From: Stenotrophomonas maltophilia | GTDB taxonomy: Bacteria > Pseudomonadota > Gammaproteobacteria > Xanthomonadales > Xanthomonadaceae | Reading direction: 5' to 3' | Length of the DNA stretch: 64,000 bases | Assembly (NCBI RefSeq): GCF_002205165.1 | Contig: NZ_NIVS01000014.1 | Location: 1 to 64,000, forward strand | Shown: positions 10,582 to 18,065 of the stretch, in pieces | Layout: each line of letters starts with the position of its first letter | Numbering within the stretch: position 1 is the first letter of the stretch | Position numbers and translations under genes: made by a program | The notes under the pieces: model-generated | The model's database searches: none | Told to the model about the DNA's origin: nothing | What the model saw: the letters and a program-made list of their open reading frames with translations, nothing else

Positions 10582-11219
10582 TACACCGACTCCGCAGGAT
10601 CGGTGACGGTGCCACCGGCATCCGTCAACTTGGTTTCCAGCAGGCGCCGCTGGGGCGCTGCCACGTCCAGCGTCTTGAGCGCCTTCTCATACTGCTCGCG
10701 GGCGGCATCACGCTTGCCCTGCGCCATCAGTGCATCGCCATGGATTTCCAGGCTGGCGCTGTCGGTTGCGGTGCCGAGCTGCTTGATCGCATCCTCGGTC
10801 TTGCCGGTGGCCACCAGCAGGCGCGCGACGCGCTGCTCGATGACCGGCTTGAATTCGGGGTCGGCCTTGATCGCGCGCAGGGTCGCCAGCGCGTCTTCGT
10901 TCTTGCCGGCATCGACCTGGGCCTTGGCCAGCTGCAACGCAGCCAGATCGGCGTAGATGTTGGCCTTGCCGCTTTCCAGGTCCTTCACACCCTTGGCGGC
11001 CTGCTCCAGATCCTTTTCTTCCAGGCTCTTGAGGACGATCTGGTATTGGACGTTGGCGCCGGCCAGGCTGTTGCTGTGCCGGGTCTGCCACTCTTTCCAG
11101 CCCCAGATGCCACCGATCGCGATGGCCACGCCAGCGAGGATGCTGACACCGTTCTTCCGCAGCCAGCCGCGGACGCGTTCACTTTGTTCGTGCTCGTCGA
11201 GCAGGTCGTCGATCGCCAT
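10581..11219 (-). CDS. YfgM-like tetratricopeptide protein (ancillary SecYEG translocon subunit family)
   Basis: Single-pass inner-membrane protein with a periplasmic helical-repeat domain; in E. coli YfgM works with PpiD at the SecYEG translocon. The protein begins MAIDDLLDEHEQSERV, then has one membrane segment at about residues 24-42 (GVSILAGVAIAIGGIWGW) followed by TPR-like helices to the end. I chose this ATG because it gives the family's MAxDDxLxEHEQ N-terminus; an ATG 21 bases upstream would add MGGARVR. The gene sits directly upstream of bamB, as in many gammaproteobacteria, and its stop overlaps the bamB start. Confidence 0.88.
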   Translation of the reverse strand: MAIDDLLDEHEQSERVRGWLRKNGVSILAGVAIAIGGIWGWKEWQTRHSNSLAGANVQYQIVLKSLEEKDLEQAAKGVKDLESGKANIYADLAALQLAKAQVDAGKNEDALATLRAIKADPEFKPVIEQRVARLLVATGKTEDAIKQLGTATDSASLEIHGDALMAQGKRDAAREQYEKALKTLDVAAPQRRLLETKLTDAGGTVTDPAESV

Positions 11220-11278
11220 GCGTACTCTCGCCCCGCCCATGAGGAGGAGCTATTTGAATTGGATTGGGGAAACGCGGT

Positions 11279-12142
11279 TCAGTGCGAAACTGGGACCACG
11301 GAGCCGTCAGAGGATACCGTAAAGCGTGCCACGTTGGCTCGCTGGTACGGCGAAAGGTCGACGATAGTGCCGGCCTGCTGAACCTCGACCGCCGATGCAT
11401 TGCCCAGCACCATGCGGGCCACCTGGCCTGGCGCGAAGCTGCGGGTCTCGCCCGACTTGATCAGGGCCTTTTCGACGGTGGTGCCGTCCGGCCCGGAAAT
11501 GTCCACCCAGCTGTCGCCTTTGAACTGCAGGCTCAGCGCGCCGGCCTGCGGCGCGGGCGCGGAGGCCGGCCGCGGAACCGGGGTCAGCGATGCCAGGTAC
11601 GGCGCTGCCGGCGCAGACGGCTTGGCCGCTTCGACGGCCGCCGGTGCGGCCGCTTCCGGGGCGTCGCCACCGGCCACCGGGACCGCCGCCGGGATCACAT
11701 CCAGCGACGCGGTGTTCGGGGCGGTCGCCGTGCCATCGAAATGGCCGCGGGTGGCGAACCACACCGGGACGGCCAGAACCGCGGTGATACCGACGTACAG
11801 AACACGACGCCCCAGGCTCTCGGCAATGCGCCGGGCCCGCGGGGTATGGGTATGGCTGACCAGCTGCGGCGGCACGATCGGCCCGATATGGGCCTGCTCG
11901 AGGATTTCGCCGATATCCACCTTGAGCAGGCGGGCATAGCTGCGCAGCTGCCCACGGACGAAGACCGGCGCGCCGAGGCGCTGCCACTGCTCTTCTTCGA
12001 GGGACTTGAGTACCTGAACCGGCATGTGCAGCTGCTGCCCCACCGCCTCCAGGGTCAGTCCGGCCGCTTCCCGGGCCTGGCGAAGACGAGCTCCGCAACC
12101 GGCCGCAGTGTCAAAAGCGTTCACAGTCTGGTCATCAATCAC
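11279..12142 (-). CDS. rodZ: Cytoskeleton protein RodZ
   Basis: Bitopic membrane protein that couples MreB to the elongation machinery and cell shape. The N-terminal helix-turn-helix (about residues 15-75) contains LRQAREAAGLTLEAVGQQL. A single transmembrane helix near residues 113-130 reads VLYVGITAVLAVPVWFAT, then an Ala/Pro-rich periplasmic linker, then a beta-rich DUF4115 domain. The start is a GTG six bases beyond the pilF stop codon; no in-frame ATG gives the conserved N-terminus. The spacing suggests coupling with pilF. Confidence 0.92.
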   Translation of the reverse strand: MIDDQTVNAFDTAAGCGARLRQAREAAGLTLEAVGQQLHMPVQVLKSLEEEQWQRLGAPVFVRGQLRSYARLLKVDIGEILEQAHIGPIVPPQLVSHTHTPRARRIAESLGRRVLYVGITAVLAVPVWFATRGHFDGTATAPNTASLDVIPAAVPVAGGDAPEAAAPAAVEAAKPSAPAAPYLASLTPVPRPASAPAPQAGALSLQFKGDSWVDISGPDGTTVEKALIKSGETRSFAPGQVARMVLGNASAVEVQQAGTIVDLSPYQRANVARFTVSSDGSVVPVSH

Positions 12143-12148
12143 AATGCT

Positions 12149-12946
12149 TCAACCCCGGGGATTAGGTGCCGCATCCTGCGGAAATTCGTCATGAATTCGC
12201 TGCAGATAGCGACCGGATGCCACGCTGTCGCCAAGCCGCGCCTCGATTTGAGAGGCAAGTTGTAACACGGAACGTGTGGCCGGTGCAGCCGTCAAACGCC
12301 GTTGCGAAAAGGCCCGGGCCTCGAAATAGCGCCCTTGGGCGTACTCGTTGCGGGCCATCGACTCCAGTGCATAGGCATTGACGGGATCTATCTCAAGCGC
12401 CCGTCGCAGGTCTCGAATCCCCCGTTCGGGCTGGCCCGCGTCCAGTGCACAGCCACCGGCATTGGCCAGGGCGGAGGCCGGCGTGGTGTAGCCCGGCGCC
12501 TGCAGCGCCCGGTCGAACCAGACCAGCGACTCGGCCGGCCGGCCATGAGCACATAGCCACGCGCCATAATTGTTGAGAACGTCGCCGCGCTCCGGGCCCA
12601 GCTCGGCGGCCTTGGCATACAGCTGCCCGGCCTCGGCGTCGTTGCCGCGCTGGGCGGCAATGGCCGCCAGCAGCATGTAGGCCTCCGGACGGCGCGCGTC
12701 GATCTTCATCGCCGCCCGCACGCGCTTTTCAGCGGCCTGCGGGGAGCCGGCCCGCAGCGACTCGCCGGCCAGGACCATCTGGTCCTGGTAGTTCACGCGC
12801 TTGCGGATCTCGGGATTGTCGCGGGCCTCGTAGGTCGGCGCGACCTCGAGGGGAGCGGACGGCGGTTTGATGCCTTGTTTGCCACAGCCGACCAATGCCA
12901 GCGCGAAGAAAACAACGGCTGGCAATCGGCGATCAGGCAGCGGCAT
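12149..12946 (-). CDS. pilF: Type IV pilus biogenesis/stability lipoprotein PilF (PilW)
   Basis: Outer-membrane pilotin that localises and multimerises the PilQ secretin. I chose the ATG giving [21 protein letters not shown], a lipoprotein signal with lipobox LVGC. The mature part has TPR repeats, for example [20 protein letters not shown] and [19 protein letters not shown]. Length is 265 residues. It overlaps the end of rlmN by 14 bases, so it is in the same operon. Together with the fimX-like gene at 54021 it shows that the strain encodes type IV pili. Confidence 0.92.
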   Translation of the reverse strand: MPLPDRRLPAVVFFALALVGCGKQGIKPPSAPLEVAPTYEARDNPEIRKRVNYQDQMVLAGESLRAGSPQAAEKRVRAAMKIDARRPEAYMLLAAIAAQRGNDAEAGQLYAKAAELGPERGDVLNNYGAWLCAHGRPAESLVWFDRALQAPGYTTPASALANAGGCALDAGQPERGIRDLRRALEIDPVNAYALESMARNEYAQGRYFEARAFSQRRLTAAPATRSVLQLASQIEARLGDSVASGRYLQRIHDEFPQDAAPNPRG

Positions 12947-14138
12947 CCCGGCCTTTCCCGTCCTGCAACGTTTTATTGAACTCGGCCTGGCGGCGCGTGC
13001 GGTCCATGACCTGGCCCTTGAGCTGGCCACAGGCGGCATCGATGTCGTCGCCACGGGTGCGTCGCACCATCGTCAGCACCTTCGCATCGAGCAGGATCTT
13101 CTGGAAGGCACGGATGTCGGTTTCGCCGGAGCGCTCATAGCGCGTGCCCGGGAACGGATTGAAGGGGATCAGGTTGACCTTGCCCGAGTTCGAGGCCTGC
13201 ACGGCGTTGTCGAACTGGCGCATCAGCCGCGCCAGCTGGCGGGCGTGCTCGGGCTGGTCGTTGATGCCCTTCATCAGGGTGTATTCGAAGGTGACCGATT
13301 CGCGGCGCTTGTTGGCGCGCAGGTAGCGTGCGCACGAGGCCATCAGCTCGACGATCGGGTACTTCTTGTTGAGCGGGACCAGGGTCTCGCGCAGTGCATC
13401 GTTGGGCGCATGCAGCGACACCGCCAGCGACACGTCGCTCTCGGTGGACAGGCGGTCGATCTGCGGCACAAGGCCGGAGGTGGACAGCGTCACGCGCTTG
13501 TTGGCCAGGCCGTAGCCCAGATCGTCGCGCATCACGCTCATGGCGCGCACGACGTTGTCGAAATTCATCAACGGCTCGCCCATGCCCATCATCACCACGT
13601 TGGTGAGACGACGCTGCTTGTGCGGGATGTTGCCCAGATGGCGCGCTGCGACCCACACCTGGCCGATGATCTCGGCGGTGGACAGGTTGCGGTTGAAGCC
13701 CTGGGTGGCGGTCGAACAGAAGGTGCAGTTCAGCGCGCAGCCGACCTGCGAGGACACGCACAGCGTGCCGCGGTTCTTGTCCGGGATGTAGACCGCTTCG
13801 ATCGCATTCTTGCCGTCGGTACCCATGGCCAGCAGCCACTTGTGGGTGCCATCGGCGGAAGGCTTGTCGAACACGATGTTCGGGACCAGCACCTCGGCAT
13901 GCTGCTTGAGCTTGGCGCGCAGCGCCTTGCCGAGGTCGGTCATGTCATCGAAATCGGTGACGTAGTGATGGTGGATCCACTTCATCACCTGATGGGCACG
14001 GTAGCGCGCTTCGCCGAGTGTCTCGGCGAAGAAGCGCTCCAGACCCTCGCGATCGAGGTCGAGCAGGTTCTGCTTGGCCACAGCCGGGCTCGGGACGAGC
14101 ACGGATGGGATGGCGGTTGGCTGTACGACCTCGTTCAC
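12933..14138 (-). CDS. rlmN: 23S rRNA (A2503-C2)/tRNA (A37-C2) methyltransferase RlmN
   Basis: Radical SAM enzyme that methylates C2 of A2503 in 23S rRNA and A37 in some tRNAs. The CxxxCxxC cluster motif is CALNCTFC at about residues 132-139, followed by a glycine-rich [15 protein letters not shown] conserved Cys near the C-terminus lies in [12 protein letters not shown] and should be the methyl-carrier. The start is a GTG giving [12 protein letters not shown] (401 residues), preceded by GAGAG and 10 bases after the ndk stop. Upstream in-frame sequence overlaps ndk and is arginine/serine-rich, so it was not used. Confidence 0.95.
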   Translation of the reverse strand: MNEVVQPTAIPSVLVPSPAVAKQNLLDLDREGLERFFAETLGEARYRAHQVMKWIHHHYVTDFDDMTDLGKALRAKLKQHAEVLVPNIVFDKPSADGTHKWLLAMGTDGKNAIEAVYIPDKNRGTLCVSSQVGCALNCTFCSTATQGFNRNLSTAEIIGQVWVAARHLGNIPHKQRRLTNVVMMGMGEPLMNFDNVVRAMSVMRDDLGYGLANKRVTLSTSGLVPQIDRLSTESDVSLAVSLHAPNDALRETLVPLNKKYPIVELMASCARYLRANKRRESVTFEYTLMKGINDQPEHARQLARLMRQFDNAVQASNSGKVNLIPFNPFPGTRYERSGETDIRAFQKILLDAKVLTMVRRTRGDDIDAACGQLKGQVMDRTRRQAEFNKTLQDGKGRDAAA

Positions 14139-14148
14139 GGCATCACTC

Positions 14149-14574
14149 TCAGCGCGAGACGACTTCAGTCGCGGCGAAGAAGTAGGCGATTTCGATCGCG
14201 GCATTCTCAACCGAGTCCGAGCCGTGGGCGGCATTGGCATCGATGGATTCAGCGAAGTCGGCGCGGATGGTGCCTGCGGCGGCTTCCTTCGGGTTGGTGG
14301 CGCCCAGCAGGTCGCGGTGGGCCAGCACGGCGTTCTCGCCTTCCAGCGCCTGGATCATCACCGGGCCGGAGATCATGAACTCGACCAGCGCGTTGAAGAA
14401 CGGACGCTCGCGGTGCACAGCGTAAAAGCCTTCGGCTTCACGGCGCGACAGCTGCTTGTACTTGGCGGCGACGACCTTCAGGCCGGCCTTTTCGAAGCGG
14501 GCGTAGATTTCACCGATGACGTTCTTGGCGACGGCGTCCGGCTTGATGATGGAAAGGGTGCGCTCCAGCGCCAT
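14149..14574 (-). CDS. ndk: Nucleoside diphosphate kinase
   Basis: Transfers the gamma phosphate between nucleoside triphosphates and diphosphates. The 141-residue sequence is full length: [18 protein letters not shown] at the N-terminus, and the phospho-histidine in [15 protein letters not shown]. An AGGAG-like site (CGGAGTATTCCC) precedes the ATG. It leads the minus-strand operon ndk-rlmN-pilF-rodZ. An unexplained terminator-like hairpin lies about 50 bases upstream of the start. Confidence 0.97.
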   Translation of the reverse strand: MALERTLSIIKPDAVAKNVIGEIYARFEKAGLKVVAAKYKQLSRREAEGFYAVHRERPFFNALVEFMISGPVMIQALEGENAVLAHRDLLGATNPKEAAAGTIRADFAESIDANAAHGSDSVENAAIEIAYFFAATEVVSR

Positions 14575-14621
14575 GGGAATACTCCGTTGGGCGGGCCACT
14601 TGATCGGCCCGAGGTTAACAT

Positions 14622-14650
14622 GAAAAAAACCCGCGTCAAAACGCGGGCTT
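14622..14650 (-). terminator. Terminator-like hairpin upstream of ndk
   Basis: On the minus strand CCCGCG and CGCGGG pair around a 6-base loop and are followed by seven T residues, a textbook rho-independent shape. It lies upstream of ndk with no recognisable minus-strand gene feeding it. It could end an undetected small RNA or act as an attenuator in a long ndk leader. Confidence 0.7.
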
Positions 14651-14696
14651 AGCCTGATATACGTGCGCCAATTCTAACGTGTCCTCCCCGTCTACG

Positions 14697-14718
14697 GTAG
14701 TGCCACGCCATGCGTGGC
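14697..14718 (+). repeat. REP element, GTAG-headed, variant stem
   Basis: GTAG is followed by GCCACGC / GCGTGGC around a 3-base loop. The layout is the same as the SMAG copies elsewhere in the window, but the stem sequence differs, so this is probably another subfamily. Confidence 0.7.
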
Positions 14719-14861
14719 GGGCGTTGACCGGATGGGGTAGCGCGCCCCGTTCAGGCAGTCCCGGGGGATGCCAGCCACGGGCAGGCGCTGCACAGCGGTG
14801 GATGAACGAACGCCCCGTCCTGCTGCGCCGCACAATGCAGCGGCGCAGCCACAGGTCTAAT

Positions 14862-14879
14862 ATCAAACAATCGTTTGAT
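14862..14879. promoter_or_regulatory. PsrA/FadR-type operator
   Basis: A 7-bp inverted repeat, ATCAAAC and GTTTGAT, separated by 4 bases. Its core CAAAC-N4-GTTTG fits the consensus known for PsrA, the TetR-family fatty-acid sensor of Pseudomonas. It ends 16 bases before the regulator's ATG and overlaps the likely promoter, so autorepression of the regulator-fad operon is the natural reading. Confidence 0.7.
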
Positions 14880-14895
14880 TGAACTGCCCTGCCCC

Positions 14896-15558
14896 ATGGC
14901 CAAACCTGCCCACTTCTCCACCAAGGACCGCATTCTCGGCGCTGCCGAGGAACTGTTCGCCCTGCACGGGTTCGCGGGCACCTCGCTGCGCCAGGTCACC
15001 AGCCAGGCCGATGTGAACATCGCCGCGGTCAATTACCACTTCGGCTCCAAGGAGAACCTGGTCAACGAGGTGTTCCGCCGCCGGATGGATGAAATGACCT
15101 CGGCCCGGCTGACCCAGCTGGACAGCGCCCGCCGTGAACACCCCGGTGAGCTGCGCCCGGTGCTGGCCGCCTTCGTCGAACCGGCGCTGGCCATGGCCCA
15201 GGACCGCCAGACCGGCGGCGCCTTCGTGCGCGTCATCGCCCGCGCCTACGCGGAAAAGAACGACAACCTGCGCAAGTTCCTTTCCGACCATTACGGCCAC
15301 GTCCTGCGCGACTTCGGCAAGGCGATCTCCGCCTGCGTGCCGGGGCTGAGCAAGGAAGAGCTGTACTGGCGCCTGGATTTCCTCGCCGGCTCGCTGACCT
15401 ATGCCATGGCCGACTTCGGCCTGATCAAGCGACCCGCCGGTGTCACCGAAGCGGCGCATCGTGCCCATGCCGCCCAGGAACTGATTCATTTCGCCGAAGC
15501 CGGATTCCGCGCCAGCGCGGCCTCGAGCGCTTCGACGACCTCCCTTTCCACCCCGTAG
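14896..15558 (+). CDS. TetR-family regulator, PsrA-like (fatty-acid metabolism)
   Basis: DNA-binding repressor predicted to sense long-chain acyl-CoA or fatty acids and control the fad genes that follow it. Residues about 10-60 hold the TetR helix-turn-helix (SLRQVTSQADVNIAAVNYHF, ending GSKENLVNEVF). The rest is the helical ligand domain. I chose the ATG giving MAKPAHFSTKDRI (220 residues); an ATG 21 bases upstream would add MIELPCP. The stop is 43 bases before the fadN-like gene with no terminator between, so they form an operon. The PsrA-type palindrome just upstream supports the assignment. Function is inferred from context. Confidence 0.82.
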   Translation: MAKPAHFSTKDRILGAAEELFALHGFAGTSLRQVTSQADVNIAAVNYHFGSKENLVNEVFRRRMDEMTSARLTQLDSARREHPGELRPVLAAFVEPALAMAQDRQTGGAFVRVIARAYAEKNDNLRKFLSDHYGHVLRDFGKAISACVPGLSKEELYWRLDFLAGSLTYAMADFGLIKRPAGVTEAAHRAHAAQELIHFAEAGFRASAASSASTTSLSTP

Positions 15559-15601
15559 AGCCGGGCGCTGACCGGCTTCCAGACAACAAAGGCTTATCGA
15601 C

Positions 15602-17974
15602 ATGTCCAATTCCCTGCTAGTCCGCCGTGCCGCCGTGCTGGGTGCCGGCGTCATGGGCGCCCAGATCGCCGCCCACCTGACCAACGCCGGCGTCGACACG
15701 GTGCTGTTCGACCTGCCCGCCAAGGAAGGTCCGGCCGATGGCATCGTGCTCAAGGCCATCGCCAACCTGGGCAAGCTCAGCCCTGCCCCGCTCGCCAGCA
15801 AGTCCTACGCCGAGGCGATCACGCCGGCCAACTACGAGACCGGCCTGGAGCAGTTGAAGGACTGCGACCTGATCATCGAAGCCATCGCCGAACGGATGGA
15901 CTGGAAGCAGGACCTGTACAAGAAGATCGCCCCGTTCGTGGCCGATCACGCCGTGCTGGCCTCCAACACCTCCGGCCTGGGCATCAACAAGCTCGCCGAC
16001 GTGCTGCCCGAGCAGCTGCGCCACCGCTTCTGCGGCGTGCATTTCTTCAACCCGCCGCGCTACATGCACCTGGCCGAGCTGATCCCGGCGACCACCACCG
16101 ATGCTGCCGTGCTGGAAGGCCTGGAAGCATTCCTGGTCACCACCCTGGGCAAGGGCGTGGTGTATGCCAAGGACACCCCGAACTTCATCGGCAACCGCAT
16201 CGGCGTGTTCTCGATTCTGTCCACCATCCACCACACGCAGGCCTTCGGCCTGGGCTTCGACGAAGTGGACGGCCTGACCGGCCCGCTGGTCGGCCGCCCG
16301 AAGTCGGCGACCTACCGCACCTCCGACGTGGTCGGCCTGGACACCATGGCGCACGTGATCAAGACCATGGGCGACACCCTGCCCACCGATCCGTGGCATG
16401 AGTTCTTCAAGTCGCCCAAGTGGCTGGACGCACTGATCGCCAAGGGCGCGCTCGGCCAGAAAACCGGTGCCGGCATTTTCCGCAAGGTCGGCAAGGACAT
16501 CGTCGTGCTGGACCTGGAAAAGCAGGACTACCGCCCGGCCGACCGCACTGCCGCTCCGGAAGTGGTCGAGATCCTGAAGATCAAGAACCCGGCCGAGAAG
16601 TTCGCCAAGCTGCGCGAGAGCCAGCACCCGCAGGCGCAGTTCCTGTGGGCGACCTTCCGTGACCTGTTCCACTACAGCGCCTACCACCTGGCCGACATCG
16701 CCGAGACCGCGCGCGACGTGGACCTGGCCATCCGCTGGGGCTACGGCTGGTCGCTGGGCCCGTTCGAAACCTGGCAGGCTGCCGGCTGGAAGCAGGTCGC
16801 CCAGTGGATCGCCGATGACATCGTCGCCGGCAAGAGCATGAGCAATGCCCCGCTGCCGGACTGGGTGTTTGATGGCCGCGACGGCGTGCACGCCGCCGAA
16901 GGCAGCTACAGCCCGTCGCGCAACGCCAAGCTGCCGCGTTCGGCGCTGCCGGTGTACCAGCGCCAGCGCTTCCCGGACCCGCTGCTGGGGGAAACCTTCA
17001 GCCTGGGCGAGACCGTGTTCGAGAACGACGGCGTGCGCATGTGGCACGACGGCGACGGCGTTGCGGTGGTCAGCTTCAAGACCAAGATGAACACCGTGTC
17101 CGATCACGTCCTCAACGGCCTGCAGGAAGCGATCAAGCGCGCCGAGCAGGATTACAAGGGCCTGGTGATCTGGCAGCAGAAGGAACCCTTCTCCGCCGGT
17201 GCCGATCTGGCCGGTGCGCTCGGCCTGCTGCAGGCCGGCAAGGTCGATCAGTTCGAAGAGATGGTGCACAACTTCCAGCGCACCAGCCAGGCGATCAAGT
17301 ACTCGCTGGTGCCGGTGGTGACCGCCGTGCGCGGCCTGGCTCTGGGTGGCGGTTGCGAGTTCCAGATGCACAGCGCCAAGAGCGTGGCCGCGCTGGAAAG
17401 CTACATCGGCCTGGTCGAGGCCGGCGTCGGCCTGCTGCCGGCCGGCGGTGGCCTGAAGGAACTGGCCGTGCGCGCCTCGCAGGCCGCAGGTCCGGGCGGT
17501 GACGTGTTCGCCGAGCTGAAGAAGACCTTCGAAACCGTCGCGATGGCCAAGGTCTCCAACTCCGCGGTCAACGCCAAGGAACTGGGCCTGATGCGCGCCA
17601 CCGACAAGGTCGTGTTCAACAGCTTCGAGACCCTGCACATCGCCAAGGCCGAAGTGCTGGCGCTGGCCGAGGGTGGCTACCGTCCGCCGATGCCGGCCCG
17701 CCGCATCCAGGTCGCCGGCGACGTCGGCATCGCCACGTTCAAGATGATGCTGGTCAACATGCTGGAAGGCCGCTTCATCAGCCCGTACGACTACGAGATC
17801 GCCGTGCGCATCGCCACCGTGCTGTGTGGCGGCGAAGTGGATCGCGGCACGCTGGTGGACGAAGAGTGGCTGCTCACCCTGGAGCGCAAGCACTTCGTGG
17901 AACTGGCCCAGCAGGAAAAGACCCAGGCCCGCATCGCGCACATGCTCAAGACCGGCAAGCCGCTGCGTAATTGA
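15602..17974 (+). CDS. 3-hydroxyacyl-CoA dehydrogenase / enoyl-CoA hydratase, FadN type
   Basis: Bifunctional beta-oxidation enzyme: hydrates 2-enoyl-CoA and oxidises 3-hydroxyacyl-CoA with NAD+. The order of domains is dehydrogenase first: the NAD motif VLGAGVMGA lies at residues 12-20, followed by SNTSGLGI and the HFFNPPRYM segment. A crotonase (enoyl-CoA hydratase) domain comes at about residues 480-680, with FSAGADL and GLALGGGCEFQMH forming the oxyanion hole. This is the reverse of E. coli FadB and matches the 790-residue FadN type known from Bacillus subtilis and several proteobacteria. It is the second gene of the regulator-fad operon and probably forms a complex with the thiolase encoded next. 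Confidence 0.92.
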   Translation: MSNSLLVRRAAVLGAGVMGAQIAAHLTNAGVDTVLFDLPAKEGPADGIVLKAIANLGKLSPAPLASKSYAEAITPANYETGLEQLKDCDLIIEAIAERMDWKQDLYKKIAPFVADHAVLASNTSGLGINKLADVLPEQLRHRFCGVHFFNPPRYMHLAELIPATTTDAAVLEGLEAFLVTTLGKGVVYAKDTPNFIGNRIGVFSILSTIHHTQAFGLGFDEVDGLTGPLVGRPKSATYRTSDVVGLDTMAHVIKTMGDTLPTDPWHEFFKSPKWLDALIAKGALGQKTGAGIFRKVGKDIVVLDLEKQDYRPADRTAAPEVVEILKIKNPAEKFAKLRESQHPQAQFLWATFRDLFHYSAYHLADIAETARDVDLAIRWGYGWSLGPFETWQAAGWKQVAQWIADDIVAGKSMSNAPLPDWVFDGRDGVHAAEGSYSPSRNAKLPRSALPVYQRQRFPDPLLGETFSLGETVFENDGVRMWHDGDGVAVVSFKTKMNTVSDHVLNGLQEAIKRAEQDYKGLVIWQQKEPFSAGADLAGALGLLQAGKVDQFEEMVHNFQRTSQAIKYSLVPVVTAVRGLALGGGCEFQMHSAKSVAALESYIGLVEAGVGLLPAGGGLKELAVRASQAAGPGGDVFAELKKTFETVAMAKVSNSAVNAKELGLMRATDKVVFNSFETLHIAKAEVLALAEGGYRPPMPARRIQVAGDVGIATFKMMLVNMLEGRFISPYDYEIAVRIATVLCGGEVDRGTLVDEEWLLTLERKHFVELAQQEKTQARIAHMLKTGKPLRN

Positions 17975-18010
17975 TGGCGCGCCGGGCGCGACGGCCCCCG
18001 TCCGCGCCCG

Positions 18011-18034
18011 GTAGGTGCCGACCGTTGGTCGGCA
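18011..18034 (+). repeat. SMAG-type REP element inside the fad operon
   Basis: GTAG followed by TGCCGACC / GGTCGGCA around a 3-base loop. It lies between the fadN-like stop (17974) and the fadA-like start (18066), so it would be transcribed in the polycistronic mRNA. Confidence 0.8.
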
Positions 18035-18065
18035 CACCTGTCCCCACATTCAAGAGATCACTGCA

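Larger units (their letters stand above)
14575..14895. other. Intergenic region between ndk and the TetR gene
   Basis: This 321-base divergent gap holds, from left to right, the ndk leader, a minus-strand terminator-like hairpin, a REP element and the PsrA-like operator in front of the regulator. The only open frame inside it, on the minus strand, has no recognisable protein signature. A TAATAT at 14858-14863 could be a -10 box for the regulator, but no good -35 box is paired with it. Confidence 0.6.

Noticed and set aside
7528-10956. 1142-codon plus-strand open frame across der, bamB and yfgM
   Set aside because: It spans three well-recognised minus-strand genes and has no family similarity; an antisense artefact of base composition.
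14636-14866. 76-codon minus-strand frame upstream of ndk
   Set aside because: It crosses a REP element and the terminator-like hairpin, has no ribosome-binding site and no protein-like composition. A small RNA is a better idea for this strand.
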